Assembly (NCBI GenBank): GCA_036940085.1
Contig: JALLBK010000789.1
Location: forward strand, 1-18,034
DNA: 18,034 nt
Direction of reading: 5' to 3'
DNA from: Discostella pseudostelligera
Taxonomy: Eukaryota; Bacillariophyta; Thalassiosirophyceae; Thalassiosirales; Thalassiosiraceae
Shown here: piece by piece, positions 1 through 8,427 of the stretch
How the letters are laid out: each line of letters begins with the position of its first letter
Position numbering within the stretch: the stretch's first letter is position 1
The notes under the pieces: model-generated
Seen by the model: the letters and a program-made list of their open reading frames with translations, nothing else
Told to the model about the DNA's origin: nothing
Databases searched by the model: none
Position numbers and translations under genes: made by a program

Positions 1-277
1 TACCTAGGGTGTCCGGGGTGAGGGGAGTGTTCGGAAGGTGGCAGGTGGGTAATGAGTGCCAAATCCGACCTCCGACTTCAACCTCCGACGCCGCCAGCTA
101 GCTGATATTATGGTACCCCCTATCCATTCAATGCGACACCAACCAACTAACTACTCTCGCAGCTCTCGACATTATCTCTATATCAGTGGTAGGGTCGGAT
201 GCACCATTTCTATTGTTGCCTCCGGCGCCGGCAACGGAGCTCTCCTTCTCAATTGCCTTGTTTAGAGCCTAATAATT
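1..277. other. 5' flank of the LRR gene, start of transcript unresolved
   Basis: No convincing complete gene is seen. A short open frame (56-265, same phase as the LRR gene) ends at a TAG at 263-265, so it cannot read directly into that gene. It could hold an upstream exon. ATG codons occur at 52, 110 and 131, but I found no donor whose phase clearly matches the candidate acceptor at 308-309. Confidence 0.4.
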
Positions 278-2110
278 GTGGTGATTCCATTTCCCCCATA
301 TCTCTCCAGCTTTGACACACTTCCAAAGAACGATGGAGCAAGAAATGACGACGACGATGACGACGAAGAAGAAGACGACGACGAAGATGAAGACGAAGAT
401 GATGATCCGGTGAAGGATTCGACGGCGACTGACGTGGATGTTGAAGATGAAGAAAAGCAAGCGCGTCACATTGAATGTGAGGAATTGAATGAGGACACGT
501 TGCTTTGGGTAGACAACCTTGAAGGATTAGAGATAGGGTATTCCAAGAATTGGATCAAGCAACGAAGTGCATGCTCTTTCATCCGCGATAGCAAATCGTT
601 GCGCAAGATTTACATTAAGATACGTTGTGGCGACGAGGACGATGGCGTCTCTTGGCTTGGTGAATTGCTCCAGCATGTAACACACAATCGATCCATTGAA
701 TCATTGACCATTCATTTGATACCAGTCATATATATGCAGAATGATCGTTGGATGGAGAGGAGTTATGATTATTGGTTAGAGTGGGATATTTTTCACATGC
801 TCACTCCCTTCATCGAGCACAACAGCAACCTTCGCCATATTGATTTATTTTTGGGGACGTCAGCCATGCTCAGCTCACTGGCGTTGGCTCTATCAACCTG
901 CAAAAATACCCAGCTACAACGTATCAATCTAACAGAAGTGAATGCTAAAGAAGGCTACGATGAGATATTCGCCTCGTTGGCTCACTGTAGTAGGCTGTCG
1001 GAGATTAGAATTACTGACAGACGTGGCATCGGACCTGAGGGTTACAGAGCACTATCCTACTTGCTTGAAAATCCAGCATCTAAGATTCGCAAGCTTGAAC
1101 TATATTATGGACTTGATGATGATTCCATCGCTACCCTGAGCAATTGCTTGATTCAAAACAATTCTGTGAAATCCCTTGAACTGGCGAGAATGCCTACTGT
1201 GACGGTAACTGGCTGGGAGACATTCTACGCTGTTTTCTCTCATCCCATGTGCACAATAGAAAAGTTGTGGCTGGATGAGATCGAACTTGATGACGAATGT
1301 GTTACCAACCTGGGAGAGGCGTTGGCTGATAATACGTCGGTGAAATGTCTGGATCTCAGCCGCAATCGATCCATTACATTAGAAGGATGGCGAGGATTTT
1401 TGACATGCATGAGTAATCCTCACTCTTCATTGGAAGAACTCAAGTTGGTTTATTGCAGTATTGATGATGTCGATGCATTTTTGTTAGTGAGCGCATTGGA
1501 TGGAAACAAATCCCTAAAGAGATTGGACATGAGTTGGAATCACATTACGTCGATAGGAATGTTTGCAATATTCACTGTTCTGTTTGTACATGGACTCTCT
1601 TTGGAGGGACTGGATCTACGGGAATGTCGTATATCCGTTGACTCACTCACCGATGAGATTTGGCTGATTCTTTCGTTTGCTTTGCTTAACCCGTCTAGTA
1701 TTGACACTACTTTTCATTCAAACCACACACTTCACTCACTGCATTTGGATGAATTTGGTGAATGAGCGAAAGACTATAAGCTTTCGTCAATGTTTGGCTT
1801 CCGTGACTTTGGCCGACGATATTCTTTCGATTCTTTCGACGATGAAGAGAATGAGAGTGATAATTGGCGTGATATTAAATCTTCGTTAATTATGAATAGG
1901 AATCCAAATAAGGGAGAAGTGGCACGCCAAAAGATTCTGAAACGTCGTTTCGCTGGAGATGAATCAGATATTTGTGCATTTACATGCATGCCAGAGACTT
2001 TGTTACCGAATGCACTTCAATGGATTGGTAGAAGTAGGGACAATCTCACTTACTCGATGATGTTTAATGTTATACAGGGCGTCCCAACACTGCTCGACAA
2101 TAGCGACTGA
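278..2110 (+). CDS. RNI-like leucine-rich-repeat protein, two exons, 5' end unresolved
   Basis: The product is probably a soluble protein-interaction protein; its partner is unknown. Exons run 278-1757 and 1848-2110, giving about 580 residues in this reading. An acidic Asp/Glu run covers nominal residues 24-43. From about residue 180 to 480 there are irregular LRRs of ribonuclease-inhibitor type, with phrases such as VKCLDLSRN, SLEELKLVYC and SLKRLDMSWN. After the intron come NPNKGEVARQKIL and a tail with WIGR and VPTLLD, a C-terminal pattern I recall from diatom LRR proteins. There is no signal peptide or membrane segment. The first in-frame codon after the upstream stop is GTG, and no in-frame ATG occurs before 734. 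The true start is therefore probably in an upstream exon, with a possible acceptor AG at 308-309 after a pyrimidine-rich tract. A damaged paralogue lies inverted near 14.0-15.6 kb. The LRR call is firm; the start is not. Confidence 0.8.
1758..1847 (+). other. spliceosomal intron (90 nt) in the LRR gene
   Basis: The donor is GTGAAT after ...GAATTTG and the acceptor is ...GATGAAG, preceded by a pyrimidine-rich stretch. The intron contains the in-frame TGA at 1763-1765 that would otherwise end the protein. Removing it joins DEF to ENESDNW. The paralogue at 14-15.6 kb reads DDFENTEDW contiguously at the same place, which supports these boundaries to the base. Confidence 0.8.
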
Positions 2111-2336
2111 CCAAATAATGCAGAGGCAAGGAAAAGGGCAAATCTCGTTATCTGATTCCGATTATTGTCTCGAATTGAGTTACCTACTGAAAGAGGTCAA
2201 TATTTTGCCTCTAACTGAGGAGGTGAGATCTAAGATAAGAGTTGGAGTCATCGATTGACGTTCGATGATGTAGGTACTGTGATGAGACAAAATCATTAAT
2301 AGCAGTGTAGGTCATGCAACACTCTCAATTAGCATT

Positions 2337-5000
2337 CTACCGAAGATCCAAAGAATAACGATACTGATTGTCCTTCGTCACTGTGTACATGTTTTTGAGA
2401 TCAAATACATTCCTAGCCAGATAGCACATGCTGTTGAACAAATCAAACACGGCCAGTTCCGCTTTCCTTTTTCTTGCCACTGATTCACACTCTTGAAATC
2501 CACCGCATTCTATACGGACATGATCAAAGTATTCTCCTTCTAAATTCACACTGGCCATGACATACTGACGCTTCCACCCTTTTGGTGGATTGGCCTTTTC
2601 GTCAATGTATGGACAACAAATCGGTTGTGTCTCTTTCTCCGTGAGAATGGCACTGTTTCTTGCCTTGTTCGTTGAACACATTTCATTAAGGTCATGCGCT
2701 TTCGAAAAGTCCTCCAACGTTAGGTTTGCATTCAATATCTTTGGGGTGGTTCCGCATCGACATAGTCCAGATGAAACAAATGATGATTTTAACACCTTTA
2801 CTTGACGTTTACTGTCATCGTTGTTTGATTTGTTGCATGCAAGTTCACAAATCGAGATTGCATCGGCCGGCGTTAAATAAGATCGATCCTGAATGGCAAG
2901 CTCGTCGGTAATTTGTGTCATGACCGATGGTGAGTTATCGGACAAAAACCAGTATCCTTTTTCATCCCATGGTGGACAGTAATCAATGCATTGACCCTCG
3001 ACACACTTGACGCGCCATGTGCTTGGAAGGCCAGTCCTCGCAATGTTGCACATGCCGCAGATTATTGTTTTGCCACATCCATCGTCCCACTCTCCACACT
3101 GTATTTACAAATAAAGAGTAAGTGATTGAGCGACCGAGTTCATGAGTAAGTAGGTAGATTCATGACGTTCATTTTGTTCACCTGACGAACATAATATTCA
3201 CAACATTATACGCACCTGCTTCCCTAGATCGGAACAAGACTTCGGTTGACAGATCTTGCCATCGTCATCCACCTTCAGGTGCGGCAGGTAACCGTCATCA
3301 TCATTATTCATCTCTCGCCGCGCTTCTATTATCTCATCCCAAGTCATGTATCGATAACATCTTTCTCCTCCCACCATTTGTTGAAATTTCAATTTCGCAG
3401 CCTCATAAATCACTCTATCGGCAACATCCGTAAATCCATGCAAATCGTCCAATCCATAATCTTGCTTCTTTGTTGACTTGTGCACATTTGAGAATTCACC
3501 CTGCAATGGTGGGATCCAATGTCGTTGTTGTTGGCCTCTTCTACTACTATTCTCTTCTTGGTTGTCGACAATTCTTCCGGTGTAGAGTCGATGGAATTGA
3601 CATATACTTTCATTCCATTCCTCCATTAACCCCACAAACTCCAAATGATTCATAATCACGTCAATAGCTTCCGGTAAATTCTCCAACCCACTCTCTTGCA
3701 AAAACCCATCGGCACAGGTCTCTCCCGTGAGCATTCGACTCATGCATCCCGCAATACCGGGGAATCGGGCATAACATTCCAATGGATTGTGATAGGTCCT
3801 ATTGCCAATTTTGCACGAATGTTTCATAGTGGTTGGTGTTGTAGGTATTCGCGACAAGGTAATTAACTCCTTGTACAACTCGGGAGTAAATCCATTGGCA
3901 TGCCTCCCGTCATAAAATGCGGATATTATCCTATCCTCCGGTTGTCGAAAGAATGTCGCGACTGTAAAGTTATGTTCGAATAATTCTGATCCATATTTTT
4001 TCCAATATTTTTGTAGTCGTTGATATCGATGGGAGGATGTGAAAGATTTGTCATTCAAATTTTGTGCCAGTGGTTGATGTTGTGTCCCTCCTACTAAACC
4101 AAGTGGTAGGTTGCTATCCAGACGAATAATACTCTTACCACCGCTACCACCACCACCGCCACCAACCGAAGCAGAAGATGAAGGAGAAGAGGATGGTATC
4201 ATATTGGGTGCACCATACATTTCCCACGGATAGCGTCTCATTAATGCAAAATCATACATGGAATAGGACGCCGTCGTTCCCTTACTACACCATTGAGAAT
4301 TGACGGCAAGATCAATATATCGTTGTTCAGTAGTGGTCATGTAAGACCAGAGGGTGGAAACGAAGGATGTGCCGGTTTTGGGAACGTGGAGCCATCGTAG
4401 ACGTTTCGGAGGGGTGAGGGATAGATTGGAATTCATGGGATGGGTGTTGGTGAGACATGTGCAGACGTGCATTCCATTGCTGCTGCCGGTTACACCGACG
4501 CTATGGCTGGTGCTACTACTAATTGTACTATTTTTGCTTTCACGATGATGATGATCCATGATTGAATTGTTGGATGTGGTGATATTCTGGATGATTGCAT
4601 TGTGGGTGGATAGTGACAATGGTGCACCCGAAACTGTCATGTTTCTCTCGACATCATCGTCGACATCTGTGAAACCATCACCGTCAACAGCACCATGAGA
4701 TATCGTTTTGGATCTATCCATTGCGGAATTGGAGTTGCTAGTTGCAGTTGATACCGATGATTCAGCATCGGTGAATAAAACATTCGACGACGACGACGAC
4801 GATGCCACCACCTTCACATTCACACCACCAGCAGCAGCATCGCCCGACGACGACAACAACAACGATGACGATCTCAGCTGAAAATGCGTGCTAATGGTAG
4901 TTGCCGCTCCAAAAACGAACAAAACTACGAAGATGATCCGGGGATAAAGCCATCGATGAGGTTGTTGTTGCGGATGGGCGTCATTGGTAGTGTTGCCCAT
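2337..5000 (-). CDS. Golgi-type membrane sulfotransferase with C-terminal cysteine-rich module, two exons
   Basis: The protein probably transfers sulfate from PAPS to a glycan or other secretory-pathway acceptor in the Golgi lumen; the acceptor is unknown. The start is taken as ATG 5000-4998, because the longer frame opens on GTG directly after a stop. Exons 5000-3216 and 3098-2337 give about 848 residues. A single N-terminal membrane anchor at about 21-39 indicates type II topology. A long Ser/Thr/Asn-rich stem follows. The 5'-phosphosulfate loop is HVPKTGTSF (about 206-214). The 3'-phosphate motif FFRQPEDRIISAF (about 350-362) carries the expected Arg and Ser. LEFVGLMEEWNESIC is also typical of the Sulfotransfer_2 fold. 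The tail begins CQPKSCSDLGKQ|CGEWDDGCG, interrupted by the intron, and exon 2 carries 17 cysteines. The gene diverges from the membrane-protein array and converges on the LRR gene. Enzyme class is fairly sure; the role of the tail is unknown. Confidence 0.85.
3099..3215 (-). other. spliceosomal intron (117 nt) joining sulfotransferase and cysteine-rich exons
   Basis: On the minus strand the donor is CAG|GTGCGT and the acceptor TAAATACAG|TGTGG, in phase 0. Splicing replaces a short readthrough end (VRIML then stop) with CGEWDDGCGK. This completes a cysteine motif, C-x4-C-SDLGKQ-C-x6-C, that starts in exon 1. Both sides of the junction belong to one motif, so the two open frames are parts of one gene. 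Confidence 0.88.
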
Positions 5001-5548
5001 CGTCGTCGTCGCCGCAGCACCTGCCACAGTCTCAGTGCTCCGATCTTTTGAATGCGCCACCTATTTTAGCCGGCGAGCCATAAGGATATGATTAGCACCT
5101 ACAGACCAAGTATTATACCAGTAGCATCAATCGTCGGTGGACCACGCAGTGCTTGCATGCGGTTGATGTGATCATCTGGACCATGGTCCGTGGTCCTGGT
5201 GTTGGTTGGGGACACGGCGACGGTGGATTGGATGAAAAAGGATGGCGAGCGAGGTAATGATGTGGTGAACCGTAAAAATGGCGGGAAGAATGGCATGGCG
5301 ATAATGTGGCGATTCCAACGAGGGGGAAAATGGCGGGAAAGCAAAGATTCATCAGAAAGTTTGGCGGGAAGTCTCCCAAGTAAGGGGCTTACTTTTGATA
5401 GATGTTGGCGAAGATGATGTCAAGAATGAAGGACGTCAACATAACCATCACCGAACAAGCACTCTGGAGATCACAGATGGTGTATCAATTCAACTCAAAG
5501 ATATCATCGAATCAATAATAAAGGTCCCGAAAAAATCATCGAACATCC
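5001..5548. promoter_or_regulatory. divergent promoter region between sulfotransferase and membrane-protein copy 1
   Basis: No convincing gene is seen in these roughly 550 bases. The region contains three copies of GGCGGGAA (see separate entry) and a perfect 12-bp palindrome, GGACCATGGTCC, at 5178-5189. It must hold the promoters of both flanking divergent genes. An open frame at 5395-5919 overlaps copy 1 in another phase and looks like a shadow. Confidence 0.55.
5279..5371 (+). promoter_or_regulatory. cluster of three E2F-like sites (TGGCGGGAA)
   Basis: TGGCGGGAAG occurs at 5279-5288, TGGCGGGAAA at 5331-5340 and TGGCGGGAAG at 5362-5371, all in the same orientation. TGGCGGGAAA is the reverse complement of the E2F/DP consensus TTTCCCGCC(A). 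The cluster lies about 180-270 bp upstream of copy 1 and 280-370 bp upstream of the sulfotransferase ATG. Binding by E2F is inference. Confidence 0.5.
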
Positions 5549-6046
5549 ATGACGGATTTCAATCCATTTCACCTCATCCAACGTTCATGGGACGACAGCA
5601 CCTCCCATTGGGGCAAGGCATGTGTCATCCTCTTCTACCTCTTTCTGTGGTTTCAGATTCTTGGATCACTCGTGGCCATCATCGCCCCCACGACCGGCAT
5701 GGAATGTTACCTTTCTGGTCTATCCGGATATGCCACCGCATGGATTGTGGTCAATTCTCGTATAATGGGTGTGTTGGCTGTGGCATTCCTATTCTATGCC
5801 TATCGCGAGGGAATACAAGTATGGAATGTTGCCGTTGTCTTTCTCGTGAATTCGGTAATGACATGGGTTGCATTTGCCTCTCCTATGATGGATCTGGAAG
5901 ATACACCCGTATGTGCTGATAAGGATGCAATGAAGACCATGTGTTGGGTACAGGTTGTGTGGACGGGGGTGTTCCTACTATGCTCGGTTGTGGAGGACCG
6001 AATGAAGCCTAGTGGTAGTGCATCGGAACGAGCTCCAATTGTCTAG
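5549..6046 (+). CDS. small four-helix membrane protein, tandem copy 1
   Basis: I do not recognise the family. The 165-residue protein has four predicted membrane helices at about 22-46, 65-84, 88-110 and 130-148. The short loop YAYREGIQVW between helices 2 and 3 is positively charged, so by the positive-inside rule both termini and this loop face the cytosol. Cysteines C25, C53, C122 and C145 are shared with copies 2 and 3; C132 is unique here. C53 and C122 fall in the two outside loops and could form a disulfide. The N-terminal block ends in WDD...HWGKAC. There is no cleavable signal peptide. The start ATG is in the block (MTDFNPFH) conserved among copies. This is the most divergent of the three copies. 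Function is unknown. Confidence 0.85.
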   Translation: MTDFNPFHLIQRSWDDSTSHWGKACVILFYLFLWFQILGSLVAIIAPTTGMECYLSGLSGYATAWIVVNSRIMGVLAVAFLFYAYREGIQVWNVAVVFLVNSVMTWVAFASPMMDLEDTPVCADKDAMKTMCWVQVVWTGVFLLCSVVEDRMKPSGSASERAPIV

Positions 6047-6551
6047 AGCGCCAAAGAGGAAAGAGAGATGAACTATATGTTTAGAACCGGGTGATGTTTG
6101 ATGTTTCGCTATGAGTTTATGTTGTTTGTTGTCTAGATTATTAAACGTTGGAATAGAATGCATCCGTAGAAGGCTCTTTGGACTTTCATCCAACATTGCA
6201 TTTGCCTGTTATCTTTGTTTCATGATTTCGTTACCAGACATATCATGTTGATTTACGATGCGTGTGTGATGCATAGATTACAATCAAGTATCTCTCTGAA
6301 AGTCGGCTATCGACTTTCATCCATCAATGCAGGTCTGAATAATGTTTCGGTGCCGGTATCAATTCGATGAGCTAAATCATCAGAGGAGTTCTCATCGCCG
6401 TTTGCACTGTTCTCATGTTGGGTGTCAGAATACGAGCTAGAGACTAGAGATACACCGGCACAAACTCACACCACCCGGCCATAGACATAGAAGATAAGAA
6501 TATCATTCCTCAAAAACAACTAGTACTTGATACAGCTACAAATCGTACACC
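6047..6551. other. intergenic spacer between membrane-protein copies 1 and 2
   Basis: I see no gene here. The spacer holds a perfect hairpin at 6298-6318 and an imperfect 19-base direct repeat, GACTTTCATCCA(A/T)CA(T/A)TGCA (about 6181 and 6312). The last few hundred bases presumably carry the promoter of copy 2, but no clear core element was recognised. Confidence 0.45.
6298..6318. repeat. perfect 8-bp inverted repeat, loop of 5
   Basis: GAAAGTCG at 6298-6305 pairs with CGACTTTC at 6311-6318 around the loop GCTAT. It lies about 250 bp after the copy 1 stop and 230 bp before the copy 2 start. It may be an RNA 3'-end structure or a protein-binding site. Confidence 0.5.
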
Positions 6552-7055
6552 ATGACGGATTTCCATCCAATTCACTTCCTCCAGCAAGCCTGGGATGACA
6601 CCCATTCAAATTGGGGAAAGGCATGCGTGATTCTATTCTACCTCTTCATTTGGTCACAAGTTCTATGGGCCATCGAGTCCATCATCGCTCCCAAAGCGGG
6701 ATGGGAATGCATGTATCAAGGTGTCTCCGACTATGCCGCCGAATTGATGTTAATGTTCTTCCGTGCCATGAACGTAATGGCCTTGGGATTTCTCATTTAT
6801 GCTCATCGCGAGGGCATCAAGTTGTGGAATGTATCCATGGTATTTATATTCAACGGCATTTTGACTTGGCTATTTGTGTCGCCGAATTACATGGATCTTG
6901 ATGGATTGCCGAACTGTGATGATGGTATGATGAATGCCATTTCTACTATTACATGGGTGCTGTTTGGGTGGACCGTATTGTTTCTCCTATGTTCCGTTAT
7001 GGAGGAATGGTCGAAGCCCCGAGGTACTACTGCTGAAACGACTCCTCTTTACTAG
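6552..7055 (+). CDS. small four-helix membrane protein, tandem copy 2
   Basis: The 167-residue protein is clearly paralogous to copies 1 and 3 and closer to copy 3. Shared phrases include WDD.HSNWGKACV, YAHREGIK, WNVSMVFI and MDLDG. Predicted helices lie at about 22-46, 65-84, 88-110 and 131-150. Invariant cysteines are C25, C53, C122 and C147. The C-terminal tail, KPRGTTAETTPLY, is hydrophilic and resembles the tails of the other copies (KP.G....E..P). The start ATG aligns exactly with that of copy 1. Transcription is probably separate, because about 500 bp separates it from each intact neighbour or relic. Function is unknown; a four-helix transporter, channel subunit or tetraspan-like scaffold would all fit equally well. 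Confidence 0.85.
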   Translation: MTDFHPIHFLQQAWDDTHSNWGKACVILFYLFIWSQVLWAIESIIAPKAGWECMYQGVSDYAAELMLMFFRAMNVMALGFLIYAHREGIKLWNVSMVFIFNGILTWLFVSPNYMDLDGLPNCDDGMMNAISTITWVLFGWTVLFLLCSVMEEWSKPRGTTAETTPLY

Positions 7056-7344
7056 GCTTCATGACGGATGCAATTCGCGAATGTTGATTTCTGTTTGTTC
7101 ATGATCTGATAGGAAATGTATCATTGATGTTGTATATTAGTAAATGGGTGCGATATGTTTGTTATCATCCACAATGCCATACGATCAGTAACTTACCCGA
7201 TTTGTCCCAGGCAGCTTTCGAGGTGCAGAATTTTATTGATCTCTACCCCTTATCTTGTTCTTCCGTCAGTGTCAGCAACTGTACAATACCATTATACCCA
7301 AGCACCTCATGGAACTTAGGCATACAAAGTCGAATCGATAACGA
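7056..7344. other. spacer after copy 2
   Basis: No gene could be supported. A 76-codon open frame (7124-7354) has no recognisable features. Similarity of the 7200-7330 stretch to the 5' half of the membrane-protein gene is too faint to claim. Confidence 0.35.
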
Positions 7345-7625
7345 ATTGATTTGATTTGGCCTCGAGCGAAATGGGCAATCTAGTACGCGGTTGTCCCTAA
7401 GGCTGGGATGAAATGTCATTAACAAGGACTTTCCAATTACGCCACTGAATTGTGAGGTTATCCCGTACCATGCATGATGTGATGCTGGGATTTTGTTTGT
7501 ACGTTCGCCTTCATATGGCCAAGCTGTACTCGCAAATGATTAGAACCGTTTGCTGGGTGTTTTATTTGGTGGACTGTGCTGACGCTCACCATATTCGACA
7601 GTATTCCGATCGCTTACATGTATGG
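7345..7625 (+). pseudogene. decayed fourth copy of the four-helix membrane-protein gene
   Basis: Alignment by eye to copy 3 gives several collinear matches. They are GATTTGG-CCTCGAG near 7350; ACAAGGACTTTCCAATTACGCCACTGAA near 7420-7450 (given in part as AACAAGGACT and TTACGCCACTGAA); CATGATGTGATGC near 7475; TGGGATTTTGTTTGTACG after it; and TATTTGGTGGACTGTGCTGACGCTC near 7563-7588. These cover the end of helix 1 to helix 2, then jump to helix 4, so the middle is deleted. A TGA follows directly after the ACTGAATTG match, and frameshifts are present. The relic cannot encode the protein. Confidence 0.75.
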
Positions 7626-7867
7626 TTGCAGCTCGTCTCCTCGCAGTTCAAAGTAATGCCCAAAGATAGAGAGCCATCGTTGGCTGGCCTGTAAAAATAA
7701 ACCGAATGCATGTTCCACGTTACTTCACTTTCAATCTGTTCGCATCTTGACAGCAGTGTTCTCATTATTTAGCACGTCCCAAACGAAACCTCGCCTCGCA
7801 AGCCACAGCCACAGTGTCGAGATGCTCATAAATCACAACTCCAGTGAACAAAATTGCGAAGTCGACC
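7626..7867. other. upstream region of copy 3
   Basis: No separate gene is seen. The longest open frame here (7452-7694) runs through the relic in the wrong phase for most of its length. This interval presumably holds the promoter of copy 3. Confidence 0.35.
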
Positions 7868-8368
7868 ATGGCGGATTTCAATCCAATTCACTGCTGGCAG
7901 CGTGCCTGGGATGACGCCCACTCCAATTGGGGAAAGGCATGCGTGGTCCTATTCTACCTATATATTTGGTCGCAAGCGATTTGGGCCCTCGAGACCTTAT
8001 TCTTCACTAGGGCCGGATGGGGATGTTACTACCAAGGACTCTCCGACTACGCCACAGAAATGACACTCATGTTTATCCGCGCAATGAACGTGATGCAATT
8101 GGGTTTTTGGGCGTACGCGCATCGTGAAGGCATTAAGGTTTGGAACGTGTCAATGGTATTTATCATCCAAGCCGCCATGTGGCGAATCTGGACATCGTCT
8201 ACAATCATGGATCTCGACGGAGCGCCAGTTTGTGATTCGGATCGCATGATGATGAACATTACTTGGGCTTTGCTTTGGTGGACCTTACTGACTCTCATTT
8301 GCTCAGTGTTGGAGAATACATCTAAGCCCCAAGGCACCACATCGGAGACAAATCCCATCTTCAATTGA
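7868..8368 (+). CDS. small four-helix membrane protein, tandem copy 3
   Basis: The protein has 166 residues. The start is ATG 7868, in the context GTCGACCATGG; it aligns with the starts of copies 1 and 2, whereas the longer reading opens on a GTG eight codons earlier. Helices are predicted at about 22-46, 64-84, 88-110 and 129-148. Cysteines C25, C53, C122 and C145 match the other copies, while C9 is extra. The charged cytosolic loop YAHREGIK and the motif MDLDGAPVC are kept. Helices 3 and 4 are unusually rich in tryptophan and methionine. The gene converges on the LON-domain gene, with only 59 bp between the stop codons, so the 3' ends of the two transcripts probably overlap or abut. Function is unknown. 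Confidence 0.85.
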   Translation: MADFNPIHCWQRAWDDAHSNWGKACVVLFYLYIWSQAIWALETLFFTRAGWGCYYQGLSDYATEMTLMFIRAMNVMQLGFWAYAHREGIKVWNVSMVFIIQAAMWRIWTSSTIMDLDGAPVCDSDRMMMNITWALLWWTLLTLICSVLENTSKPQGTTSETNPIFN

Positions 8369-8427
8369 AAGCCGAATGTAGCTCGTAGTGTGCATGTAGG
8401 ATAGTATGTGTTTTTCATCAGAAGTAA

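Noticed and set aside
338..405. GAC/GAA trinucleotide tract as a functional microsatellite
   Set aside because: It encodes the acidic run of the LRR protein. Similar coding tracts occur in several genes of this window, so it is not distinctive.
1763..1765. In-frame TGA in the LRR gene as a selenocysteine codon or stop-codon readthrough
   Set aside because: A 90-nt GT-AG intron removes it, and the spliced protein matches the intronless paralogue at the junction. No selenocysteine is expected in an LRR protein.
2028..2077. Second, 50-nt intron in the LRR gene, suggested by SQHCS in the paralogue
   Set aside because: The joined frame does not fit. The WIGR...VPTLLD reading is the expected family tail, and the paralogue's SQHCS comes from a frameshift after its own deletion.
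2067..2258. Separate 63-codon open frame after the LRR gene
   Set aside because: It overlaps the true last exon in another phase and shows no domain.
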